From positions 1-5,677 of the forward strand of contig JASJEI010000555.1 in assembly GCA_030064795.1 (NCBI GenBank): a DNA stretch of 5,677 bases. Reading direction: 5' to 3'. The notes beneath the pieces were generated by a model. The model had not been told where the DNA came from, ran no database searches, and worked only from the letters and a program-made list of their open reading frames with translations. Position 1 is the stretch's first letter. The number at the start of each line of letters is the position of its first letter. This DNA comes from Pleurocapsa sp. MO_226.B13 (GTDB lineage Bacteria > Cyanobacteriota > Cyanobacteriia > Cyanobacteriales > Xenococcaceae). A program made the position numbers and the translations under genes. Positions 1 through 4,722 of this stretch are shown here, piece by piece.

Positions 1-84
1 GATTTGAGCTTTTTCAAAGAGCCTAAAAGTAAGTTTTTATAGTAATACTTTTGTTCTTTAAGCGAAGTCAATACTTGGCTTAAT

Positions 85-222
85 TTAAGCTGCGTTTGTT
101 ACCCAAAATACCCCGTTTTTGAACGACGCCAATTTTTCCATCACCATCGCCCACAGTTTACTTATCACATTTGTACTACTCAAACCTTGATTACTTTCAA
201 TCTCCCACGCTTTTGCTACTTC
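85..222 (-). pseudogene. Out-of-frame continuation of the primase C-terminal tail
   Basis: Immediately beyond the heptamer repeat, one minus-strand frame stays open for 45 codons, from GAA at 222-220 to TAA at 87-85. Its product begins EVAKAWEIESNQGLSS, contains SKLWAMVMEKLASF and ends VFWVTNAA. No usable start codon lies between the upstream in-frame TAA (just before the repeat) and the repeat itself, so it is more easily read as the tail of the preceding protein than as a separate gene. The preceding frame (439-197) would join it if the 7-bp repeat had one unit fewer or two more. I do not recognise the sequence. The protein-like composition supports coding, but an open stretch of 45 codons occurs by chance about one time in nine, so this is inference. 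Confidence 0.4.
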
Positions 223-439
223 TGAGTTCTGAGTTCTGAGTTCTGAGTTCTGAGTTCTTTATTGCTACGGTCGTATTTCCCGTAATCAATGGTGGCAAAT
301 CTTCATTGTCACCCCGAATCTTCAATCCGACAAAATATGACCCATGGCGATCGCGTTCTCGACTAATATCTAAGTCCAGTTGGTTGTTACCTAAGTCTGA
401 AAGTAAATTGACAAAGCGACGTAGTTGGGATAAAGCCAT
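197..439 (-). pseudogene. Frameshifted C-terminal segment of the primase-helicase
   Basis: This 80-codon frame overlaps the 3' end of the upstream primase in a different frame. Its ATG at 439 lies inside codons the primase uses for KWLYPNY, and I see no ribosome-binding site for it. The product begins MALSQLRRFVNLLSDLGNNQ and contains SRERDRHGSYFVGLKIRGDN. From memory, this resembles the extreme C-terminal region of cyanobacterial P4-type primases, where a LRRF..LL.DL helix follows the WLYxNY motif after a short linker. The linker is missing here, which suggests a small deletion (about 12 codons plus or minus one base) that joined NY to LRR out of frame. The segment ends in repeat-encoded residues (NSELRTQNSELR) and a TGA at 199-197 just past the repeat. 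It is most likely a remnant of one longer gene. A separate 80-aa protein or programmed frameshifting is possible but less likely. Confidence 0.6.
221..258. repeat. Heptanucleotide tandem repeat (TCTGAGT), 5.4 copies
   Basis: Five perfect consecutive copies of TCTGAGT (221-255) plus a three-base partial copy form a short tandemly repeated repetitive sequence. Heptamer repeats of this kind are established as common in heterocyst-forming and other filamentous cyanobacteria, usually between genes. Here the repeat sits inside an open frame and encodes NSELRTQNSELR on the minus strand. Because 7 is not a multiple of 3, each gain or loss of a unit changes the downstream frame. Confidence 0.93.
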
Positions 440-2652
440 TTATCGGTGTTAAGGTACCAAAATGGTGAATTACTATCTTTGTCTCGTTTGGCTACTCCTA
501 CGTTGGTTTTAGCGGTCGGATCGTAAATGATCGAGTTATCCAACCAATCAGCAATTGGGTTAGTCTCGACTAAGGTTTTTGCCTTCATTGCCAACAGCGA
601 TGGGACTTTCTCTTCATAATTCTTAACAATTTCTGTAGCCGATTCAGAATCCATCGCCAAGACCCAATTTAACAACCCTGGGATGTAAGGTAGAAACTCG
701 CCCCTCATCCGACCATTTTTATGTTCGATTAAGTTCTTTTGGCGATCGCTCTTAATTTGATTGAACATCGGTACGGAGATTCTTCGTCTAGCTAGTCCCG
801 ATGTGTAGTCGCTACTTTGGATTACTTCGTTGGTACTTACTATGACTAAGGCATCGGGAGTAAAACCGCCCTTTGACTGTTTGAATTTCACCTCGTAGGG
901 TAAGGTATCCTGTCCCGTGAGGTTTTTCAGTTTGGTTACATCTCCCGCATATCTTTCTGAATCGTTGATTAGTACCAGTTTTTTCCCTGCGATCGATGCT
1001 GTCTCAAACTTCGACTTTTCTAGTTTCTGAAGCGTGGTAGTATGTACATTTTCTTGACCTACCAGGGCTGTCGCTAATCGGGTCAAAGTACTTTTTCCCG
1101 TTCCTCCAGGGCCAATTAACTCTAAATACTTCTGCCAGTCGGTTCTGCCCGTTACGATTCCCAGTAAATATGCTCTCATTAACTGGACAAGAGAGCGATC
1201 GCCTCCGCACATCGTTAATAACCATTGTTGGATTGGTTCACAAGTAGCCAGCGGGTTGTATTCTGTGGGCAAGCACCAGGTTAATCGGTTTTGGGGGCTA
1301 TGGGGCAGTAGCTCTCTGGTTTCTAGGTCTAAGACTCCATTGAGCATCGGTAATAGTCCCTCTGCTTCTTCCCACTGGTCTACCTCTAAGTCCAGCTTCA
1401 GTAATGCTGTTACTCCGTTAACAAAACTTATTGTATAGCTCGGCTTTTTCTTACCTGCTTTGGCTATTTCATTGGCTGCTGACTTTAGTTCTGATTTGAC
1501 CAACCTACCAATTCTTTCTGTTGAGCCTACACTCCAAATTCCTTTGGTAACAGAGCCATAGACATACCACTCCTGTTTATCGCTATTCCAGGCTAATTTT
1601 CCTGAGTATTTTTCGGCTAGCCAGTCAGCTAGGTCTGATTGTGACCAATCGGGTAGATTCGCTCTTGTTTTATGCGAAGCAGTATCCTTAACGGCTGCTT
1701 CTGCTTGCTGTGGATTCTGTTTTGAGTATCTTTGGTAGGCAGAGGCGATCGCTTTTTCTAGTTGCTTAGCTAGTTGTTTTGTACTTAGATTCGGATGTGC
1801 GACTACCCAGTCGGTAATGTCTCCAGTCGGGGGCATATCCGACCACACATCAGTGGGCGAGAAAATTAAACAAGGGAAGTTTAGGGCATCACAGACCGAT
1901 TTTACTAGCTCGGCTTTCTTCTCTCCTGCGCTGTCATTATCTGGAAAATAAACTAATCCTGCTGCTCCCGCTTTAATAAGTTTTGTTAAGTCATTCGCGA
2001 TGGTTTTCTCTTTCCAGTTAGAACCCTGCCAGGTTATTCCAACTAGGGCTTTTGCTCTGGCGGTTTCAACACACCCCTCTCCCTCTACACCTAAAACCCA
2101 CTTACCTTGGCAGTATTTAACGGCTTCAGAGAGTTTATAGGCTCGCCATTCTTTTGAGCCTTTTGTCCATTGAATCAGACCATTGGACTTGATATGCCCT
2201 TGTCTGATCGTTTTTTCTTTTCCCTTTAGGGTTGACCACTCAAAACGGCTTATCCACTGGGTTTTCGAGTACCAGTAACGGGTTTCAGTAGCGGTGGCGG
2301 GTATTCCCTGTTCCTGTTGCCAAGTCGGGATTGGGTTTGATTCTGGTTGAGGAGAATCAGACGCGGGTGAGGGTAAGTGGGCTAGTTTGACTGTCCCCCT
2401 ATCTCCCTTTCCCCCCGTCTCAGAGTCTCCCCGTCCCAAGCTCACCTCACTCCAAGGACGGATCGCTTCTCTTATGTCTTTAACTTCACAGCCACATTTA
2501 AAACCATGATATTTTCCGCTTTTTTTCTCGATCTTGAATCCCCCGTCAGAACAGACTGGGCAAAGACAATGGTATTCAGAGGATGTCTCTTTGACTATGT
2601 TAAGACGATCTAAGTAGTCGAGGATACGAAATGGTGCGATCAATCCTATCAT
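391..2652 (-). CDS. Zinc-finger/Toprim/SF3 helicase primase (P4/D5 type), C-terminally truncated
   Basis: This is a 753-aa bifunctional primase-helicase, expected to prime and unwind DNA during replication of a plasmid, prophage or satellite. I place the start at ATG 2652, not at the upstream ATG 2721, because AAGAGGTG sits 4-5 bases before it and its first bases overlap the stop of the 54-aa ORF (ATGA). In order: a Cys cluster C29, C31, C34, C53, C55 (zinc ribbon); a low-complexity linker (about 70-125); a Toprim-like core with acidic E190 in VEGEG and the D238-N-D240 motif in YFPDND; a D5-type linker; then the SF3 helicase with Walker A GPGGTGKST (514-522, K520), Walker B LVLINDSE (559-566), the motif C sensor VIVSTNE (603-609) and an arginine-finger candidate ARRR (621-624). 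All helicase motifs are intact. The last 8 residues (VALSIYFQT region) lie after an apparent deletion/frameshift, so the wild-type tail is lost. Toprim plus SF3 without a separate initiator suggests a self-contained replication protein. DUF3854-type primases are the closest group I can name; I am sure of the class but not of the exact family. Confidence 0.9.
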   Translation of the reverse strand: MIGLIAPFRILDYLDRLNIVKETSSEYHCLCPVCSDGGFKIEKKSGKYHGFKCGCEVKDIREAIRPWSEVSLGRGDSETGGKGDRGTVKLAHLPSPASDSPQPESNPIPTWQQEQGIPATATETRYWYSKTQWISRFEWSTLKGKEKTIRQGHIKSNGLIQWTKGSKEWRAYKLSEAVKYCQGKWVLGVEGEGCVETARAKALVGITWQGSNWKEKTIANDLTKLIKAGAAGLVYFPDNDSAGEKKAELVKSVCDALNFPCLIFSPTDVWSDMPPTGDITDWVVAHPNLSTKQLAKQLEKAIASAYQRYSKQNPQQAEAAVKDTASHKTRANLPDWSQSDLADWLAEKYSGKLAWNSDKQEWYVYGSVTKGIWSVGSTERIGRLVKSELKSAANEIAKAGKKKPSYTISFVNGVTALLKLDLEVDQWEEAEGLLPMLNGVLDLETRELLPHSPQNRLTWCLPTEYNPLATCEPIQQWLLTMCGGDRSLVQLMRAYLLGIVTGRTDWQKYLELIGPGGTGKSTLTRLATALVGQENVHTTTLQKLEKSKFETASIAGKKLVLINDSERYAGDVTKLKNLTGQDTLPYEVKFKQSKGGFTPDALVIVSTNEVIQSSDYTSGLARRRISVPMFNQIKSDRQKNLIEHKNGRMRGEFLPYIPGLLNWVLAMDSESATEIVKNYEEKVPSLLAMKAKTLVETNPIADWLDNSIIYDPTAKTNVGVAKRDKDSNSPFWYLNTDKWLYPNYVALSIYFQT
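2395..2437 (-). repeat. G-run low-complexity insert in the primase linker
   Basis: The coding (minus) strand here is almost pure purine, with runs of 3, 4, 6, 3 and 5 guanines separated by 2, 12, 3 and 5 bases. It encodes the Gly/Asp-rich linker LGRGDSETGGKGDRG between the zinc ribbon and the Toprim core. It looks like an in-frame low-complexity tract tolerated in a flexible linker. A G-quadruplex is conceivable but the 12-base loop is long. Confidence 0.5.
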
Positions 2653-2813
2653 GCTGCACCTCTTACTCGATTTGAGCGGTCGCTCTTTTTCTGGTCTTGG
2701 GATTTTTCGGCGATCGCACAATAGCTAGTTGGCATCTTTGCCCCCAGAGATGTCGAGACTATTTGAGAGTCAGCAGCATCGATCATCTCTCCGTTATGGT
2801 GAGAACTTTTCAT
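2649..2813 (-). CDS. 54-aa small protein translationally coupled to the primase
   Basis: Reading the minus strand gives ATG at 2813 and TGA at 2651-2649, with the TGA overlapping the primase ATG as ATGA. The product starts MKSSHHNGEMIDAADSQIVS and ends KKSDRSNRVRGAA. It is hydrophilic with a basic C-terminus (KK, R, R, R) and has no membrane segment. A stop (TAG) lies directly before the ATG, so the frame is bounded. No clear Shine-Dalgarno precedes ATG 2813; an internal ATG at 2786 follows GGAGAG but too closely. The primase's own SD (AAGAGGTG) lies within the last codons of this ORF, a typical coupling arrangement. A HIP1 octamer falls inside it, as elsewhere in the operon. I do not recognise the protein. 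It may be a real small subunit or regulator, or a leader whose only role is to deliver ribosomes to the primase start. Confidence 0.5.
   Translation of the reverse strand: MKSSHHNGEMIDAADSQIVSTSLGAKMPTSYCAIAEKSQDQKKSDRSNRVRGAA
2656..2663 (-). promoter_or_regulatory. Ribosome-binding site deciding the primase start
   Basis: On the minus strand AAGAGGTG precedes ATG 2652 by a few bases, while nothing comparable precedes the longer candidate start at 2721. This, with the ATGA overlap, makes 2652 the preferred initiation codon. Confidence 0.7.
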
Positions 2814-2849
2814 CTATGTTTAAACTCGGTTGGTTTTTCTGTAGCGTTG

Positions 2850-2874
2850 ACCACCCCTTAGATTCAGAGGTGGT
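2850..2874 (-). promoter_or_regulatory. Inter-gene RNA hairpin (9-bp stem, 7-nt loop)
   Basis: ACCACCUCU and AGGGGUGGU pair as a nine-base stem around the loop GAAUCUA in the minus-strand transcript. One pair is a G-U wobble, which becomes a C-A mismatch in the opposite transcript, so the hairpin fits the operon's strand better. It lies in the 76-bp gap between the 77-aa gene and the 54-aa ORF. No U-run follows, so it is unlikely to be a strong intrinsic terminator; an mRNA processing or stability element is more plausible. Confidence 0.4.
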
Positions 2875-2889
2875 GAGGTTGAATGGTTT

Positions 2890-3123
2890 TTAAACTTGGG
2901 TCGGTATTTCTACACTTAGCTTTCCTGCCCAGTATTCTCTGTAGCCTGTTTGATAACCCGACCAGTAACTTGATTTCTCTGGGTACAACGGTTCTGACCC
3001 CATCAATCCATCAAAGAATCCTCCCGAATATAAGTCCGTATTTAGACTCGCTTCTGGCTCGATTTGGTTTCTGTCTTGTCTTGGCTGTTTTTTTTCGTCT
3101 ACACTTACAGGTAAGTTAATCAT
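2890..3123 (-). CDS. Conserved-looking 77-aa Trp/Tyr-rich small protein
   Basis: The 77-aa product has a polar N-terminus (1-30, with EKKQPRQDRNQ) and a C-terminal aromatic block: F36-F37-D38-G39-L40, E44-P45, P48-E49, Y53-W54-x-G-Y57, G60-Y61, Y64-W65. The spaced pattern FDGL..EP..PE...YW.GY..GY..YW is too structured to be a chance frame, and I recall small proteins of this sort in cyanobacterial accessory DNA, though I cannot name a family or function. There is no signal peptide or membrane segment. ATG 3123 overlaps the TGA of the 26-codon ORF upstream as ATGA. No strong SD is visible, only the A-rich GGATAAACCAAA, so coupling may supply initiation. It is the first sizeable gene of the primase operon, 76 bp ahead of the next ORF. 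It may bind DNA or the replication protein, but that is speculation. Confidence 0.7.
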   Translation of the reverse strand: MINLPVSVDEKKQPRQDRNQIEPEASLNTDLYSGGFFDGLMGSEPLYPEKSSYWSGYQTGYREYWAGKLSVEIPTQV

Positions 3124-3200
3124 TTTGGTTTATCCATTATGGTTTTTGTAGTGAGGTGGTTGTTAGTTTTACAGCCTGAGCAACCACTTTCACTCTCCAT
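3120..3200 (-). CDS. 26-aa CxxC leader ORF at the head of the operon
   Basis: ATG at 3200 opens a 26-codon frame ending in TGA 3122-3120, which overlaps ATG 3123 of the next gene (ATGA). The peptide starts MESESGCSGCKTNN and ends TIMDKPK; C7-S-G-C10 is a CxxC pair. In-frame stops lie just upstream, so 3200 is the first possible start. The start is only 12 bp from the edge of the 28-bp palindrome, which leaves little room for a leader and no SD. It could be a leader peptide, a tiny protein or a chance frame. The exact stop-start overlap is the main argument that it is translated. Confidence 0.35.
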   Translation of the reverse strand: MESESGCSGCKTNNHLTTKTIMDKPK

Positions 3201-3212
3201 AATAGATTATCA

Positions 3213-3240
3213 TTTAATAGCAGTGTACACCGCTATTAAA
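3213..3240. promoter_or_regulatory. 28-bp palindromic operator candidate O1
   Basis: This is an inverted repeat centred between 3226 and 3227: arms TTTAATAGC and GCTATTAAA around the core GTGTACAC, with one mismatched pair (3222/3231). It lies between divergent genes, immediately upstream of the minus-strand operon. The symmetry and position suggest a binding site for a dimeric or tetrameric regulator, most simply the adjacent ribbon-helix-helix protein. The repressor assignment is inference. Confidence 0.7.
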
Positions 3241-3260
3241 CCCCATAAATTAATATTTCT

Positions 3261-3278
3261 TAGTATTGTACATTGCTA
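3261..3278. promoter_or_regulatory. Degenerate second operator copy O2
   Basis: TAGTATTGTACATTGCTA has the same TGTACA core and flanking TAG...GCTA as the palindrome to its left, with fewer symmetric pairs (TAG.A.TGTACA.T.CTA). Its centre lies 43 bp from the centre of the first copy, close to four helical turns, so both sites would face the same side of the DNA. Its right edge enters a TATAAT box. Confidence 0.55.
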
Positions 3279-3282
3279 TAAT
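3277..3282 (+). promoter_or_regulatory. Candidate -10 box for the RHH gene
   Basis: A perfect TATAAT overlaps the right edge of the second operator copy, 54 bp before the RHH start codon. No convincing -35 hexamer lies 16-18 bp upstream (TATTTC at best). A second TATAAT at 3299-3304 is an alternative, with TTGCTA at 3273 as a poorly spaced -35. Confidence 0.4.
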
Positions 3283-3336
3283 GTAGACTAAAACACTCTA
3301 TAATTTGGATTAAGAGAGAAGTGAGTAGTAATTTCT

Positions 3337-3543
3337 ATGGCAAGACCTGGGGGCAATCCTGATTTTGGAACTAAATACAAGTTTGATTTTGGTCGAAATA
3401 AGCCTTTAACCGAACAAGTTAAAGCAGTGGTTTACCCTGAAATGAAACAAAAGCTTCAAAATTTGGCTAAAGAAAGAAACTGTAGTGTTCCCGATTTAAT
3501 TCGAGATGCCCTGGAACAATATCTTGCTACCGCCAACTCATAA
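3337..3543 (+). CDS. Ribbon-helix-helix (CopG/Arc-type) transcriptional regulator
   Basis: The 68-aa protein has a Gly/Lys/Arg-rich N-terminal arm (MARPGGNPDFGTKYKF) and a C-terminal ribbon-helix-helix fold: strand about 25-33 (TEQVKAVVY), helix A about 35-46 (EMKQKLQNLAKE), the turn RNCS, and helix B about 51-63 (VPDLIRDALEQYL). Length and layout fit small CopG/Arc-like repressors, which dimerise and insert a two-stranded sheet into the major groove at short palindromes. N-terminal MARPGGNP arms on such proteins are, as I recall, frequent in cyanobacteria. The gene is divergent from the primase operon, and two TGTACA-centred sites lie between them, so auto-repression and control of replication-gene expression is the natural hypothesis. 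Upstream purines (AAGAGAGAAGTGAG) offer only a weak, distant SD. No toxin gene follows, so a toxin-antitoxin role is not supported. Confidence 0.8.
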   Translation: MARPGGNPDFGTKYKFDFGRNKPLTEQVKAVVYPEMKQKLQNLAKERNCSVPDLIRDALEQYLATANS

Positions 3544-3563
3544 TCTTTACATCTGATCTGAAT

Positions 3564-3591
3564 TTCTAGTTGACCTTTTATTCAACTAGAA
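3564..3591. terminator. Hairpin 21 bp after the RHH gene, terminator candidate
   Basis: TTCTAGTTGA and TCAACTAGAA form a perfect 10-bp stem with an 8-base loop, shortly after the RHH stop. There is no U-run on either side, so it is not a classical intrinsic terminator. The position suggests it may protect or end the RHH mRNA. Confidence 0.4.
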
Positions 3592-3702
3592 CTCACTCTT
3601 CCAATTACGCAGATTTACCGATTGCATTTTCAGTTTTTTCCGTTATTTTGTGGCTTGAAAGATTAATCTTTTATCTTTAAATTCCTATTTTTAACTTATC
3701 AA

Positions 3703-3725
3703 CCCTGGTTAGGAATTAACCAGGG
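3703..3725. repeat. Hairpin-forming inverted repeat
   Basis: CCCTGGTTA and TAACCAGGG form a perfect 9-bp stem with the 5-base loop GGAAT. It lies in the gene-free stretch 15 bp left of the inverted-repeat element. No U-tract follows on either strand. Its role is unknown; a weak bidirectional terminator is possible. Confidence 0.4.
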
Positions 3726-3790
3726 CTTCAATAATCGTTTGACATATATGGACAGTCGCACGGGAAAACAATTTTAGGGGGGGGTTATAG

Positions 3791-3834
3791 TACAGATAAA
3801 CTAGGGCGAAAACCGATAACTTAAATTTGAAGAC
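3791..3834. repeat. 44-bp direct repeat, copy 1
   Basis: This matches 3869-3912 at 38 of 44 positions by hand alignment, with the invariant core AAAACCGATAACTTAAAT. The two copies start 78 bp apart inside the inverted-repeat element. Confidence 0.75.
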
Positions 3835-3847
3835 GAGAGAGGAATTA

Positions 3848-3923
3848 ATTTTTAGGGGGTCTTCGTGCTACCGATACACCAGGGCCAAAACCGATAACTT
3901 AAATATAAAGACCCCCTAAAAAT
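3848..3923. repeat. Internal 16-bp perfect inverted repeat
   Basis: ATTTTTAGGGGGTCTT at 3848-3863 pairs perfectly with AAGACCCCCTAAAAAT at 3908-3923 across a 44-base loop. An outer related pair, AATTTTAGGGG at 3770-3780 and CCCCTAAAATT at 3941-3951, nests around it. A transcript or single strand of this region would fold into a long structured stem. Confidence 0.75.
3869..3912. repeat. 44-bp direct repeat, copy 2
   Basis: This is the second copy of the 44-bp repeat (38 of 44 identical to 3791-3834). It nearly fills the loop between the arms of the 16-bp inverted repeat at 3848-3923 and overlaps its right arm. Confidence 0.75.
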
Positions 3924-4003
3924 ATATTTCTTGTATGACTCCCCTAAAATTTAATTTCGAGAATCGTCTTATATTTCAGTTGTCTGTATACACGCCTGGA
4001 TGA

Positions 4004-4165
4004 CCTTTTTCCGAGACTGTCCATATATGTCGCTTGATTTCAGTAGGAGTTGAGATTTATTTGCCAGATGCGCTCGTGGCGATGAGTGACAGTATTTATA
4101 TTTACTACGAGTCAACAGTAGAGCGAGCGCGCTTCTTTATTGAGCTAGACCACAAAATCCGTTAG
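4004..4165 (+). other. Short open frame of uncertain status between the element and the 96-aa ORF
   Basis: One plus frame stays open for 53 codons from 4004 to TAG 4163-4165, running out of the right terminal repeat. It contains ISVGVEIYLPDALVAMSD and YESTVERARFFIEL, with ATG 4082 giving a 27-aa version. The composition is protein-like, but there is no SD, no recognised motif and the length is within chance. It might be the 3' remnant of a gene disrupted by the element. The rest of 4032-4185 shows nothing else. Confidence 0.2.
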
Positions 4166-4171
4166 AACCAG

Positions 4172-4208
4172 TTCAGGTTAAGGTGTTAAATTTGAGACTC
4201 AACCTGAA
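4172..4208. terminator. Inverted repeat spanning the stop of the 96-aa ORF
   Basis: TTCAGGTT (4172-4179) and AACCTGAA (4201-4208) form an 8-bp stem around a 21-base loop containing the TAA of the minus-strand gene. There is no U-run, so it is at best a weak terminator. Confidence 0.25.
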
Positions 4209-4476
4209 AATCTTGATAGAAAACTTGCCAATTTTTATCCTGTAACAGTTCCCATACTTCTTCTAGATGTTGACCACCCCAGGGTAAAGCTGGATGTTCT
4301 GGATCTGGGTTGAGCCAGGGTAAATCTAAGGGTTCATCTACTAAAATGCCGATATACTCTTCTTTACCTACTGCATCAAACTGAATATCTTCGCACATTG
4401 CCCCCTGTTGAGGCATTAAGGTTATTTTGTCTGTTAACTGATAATTAGGAGCAAAAGCAGGGTAAGAGCGTCTCAA
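4186..4476 (-). CDS. Acidic hypothetical protein, probably N-terminally truncated
   Basis: The frame is 96 codons from a TTG at 4476 to TAA. The product is acidic and Trp/Pro-rich: PNYQLTDKITLMPQQGAM, then FDAVGKEEYIGILVDEPLDL, PWLNPDPEHPALPWGG, and a C-terminal HLEEVWELLQDKNWQVFYQDF. The ordered hydrophobic/aromatic pattern makes it a genuine coding sequence. I recall similar cyanobacterial hypothetical proteins but know no function. The TTG is doubtful: a TAG (the ancestral transposase stop) lies two codons upstream, and the first residues (RRSYP) appear to be translated from the end of the adjacent ISAs1 remnant. The true gene either began further upstream and was cut off by the IS, or starts at Met21 (4416), which has no clear SD. 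There are no membrane segments. It may be a non-functional fragment. Confidence 0.55.
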   Translation of the reverse strand: MRRSYPAFAPNYQLTDKITLMPQQGAMCEDIQFDAVGKEEYIGILVDEPLDLPWLNPDPEHPALPWGGQHLEEVWELLQDKNWQVFYQDFQVESQI

Positions 4477-4722
4477 ACCCTATTGACAAAAGCATTTTAG
4501 AACAGTCATCATCTAGTCATTATTCATAGCTGCTCGCTTGCTTTTTTGACGAGCGCGATCGCGGTAGAGTCTTTTCTAGATTCAAGGCATTGAGTGCCAT
4601 GCGTCTAAAAAGAGCGAAATTGCGAGGTGCATGACAAGAGCGAATTCTGGACTTGTCCTCATTAAAGGTTACGTCTAAAGTCCAATGGACTTGGTTTTCA
4701 ATCCCCCAATGGGTACGGATTG

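Larger units (their letters stand above)
3741..4031. mobile_element. 291-bp MITE-like element with perfect 17-bp terminal inverted repeats
   Basis: GACATATATGGACAGTC at 3741-3757 is the exact reverse complement of 4015-4031, and the bases just inside are also alike (CGGGAAAA against CGGAAAAA). The interval has no ORF of note but contains two 44-bp direct repeats and two nested inverted repeats. Perfect TIRs around a few hundred non-coding bases define a MITE-like element. The exact boundary is uncertain because the outer part of each end, CATATATG, is itself a palindrome and could be target duplication, in which case the true TIR would start at GGACAGTC. I cannot assign an IS family. A structured replication-origin element is the main alternative, given the nearby primase. 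Confidence 0.65.

Noticed and set aside
61..95. Imperfect palindromes (AAGCGAAGT...ACTTGGCTT and GCTTAATTTAAGC) as a terminator for the operon
   Set aside because: Stems are short or mismatched and no convincing U-run follows on the minus strand; positions 1-84 otherwise hold nothing I can name.
1043..1048. TGTACA with left flank TAGTA, resembling the operator core, inside the primase gene
   Set aside because: The right half of the palindrome is absent, and one TGTACA per about 4 kb is expected by chance.
1004..1438. Open frames on both strands inside the primase body (1004-1225 minus, 1256-1438 plus)
   Set aside because: They overlap the intact SF3 helicase and D5 linker coding region and show no motifs.
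2653..2721. Upstream in-frame ATG 2721 giving a 776-aa primase
   Set aside because: It lacks an SD, adds a basic stretch with no domain, and would overlap most of the 54-aa ORF; ATG 2652 has an SD and a coupling overlap.
2883..3119. 78-codon plus-strand frame
   Set aside because: It is the antisense of the structured 77-aa minus-strand protein and has no SD; treated as a shadow.
3337..3543. RHH protein as an antitoxin of a toxin-antitoxin pair
   Set aside because: No toxin ORF follows; the next 640 bp contain no confident gene.
3791..3912. Two 44-bp direct repeats read as a CRISPR array
   Set aside because: There are only two diverged copies, within a terminal-inverted-repeat element, and no cas genes.
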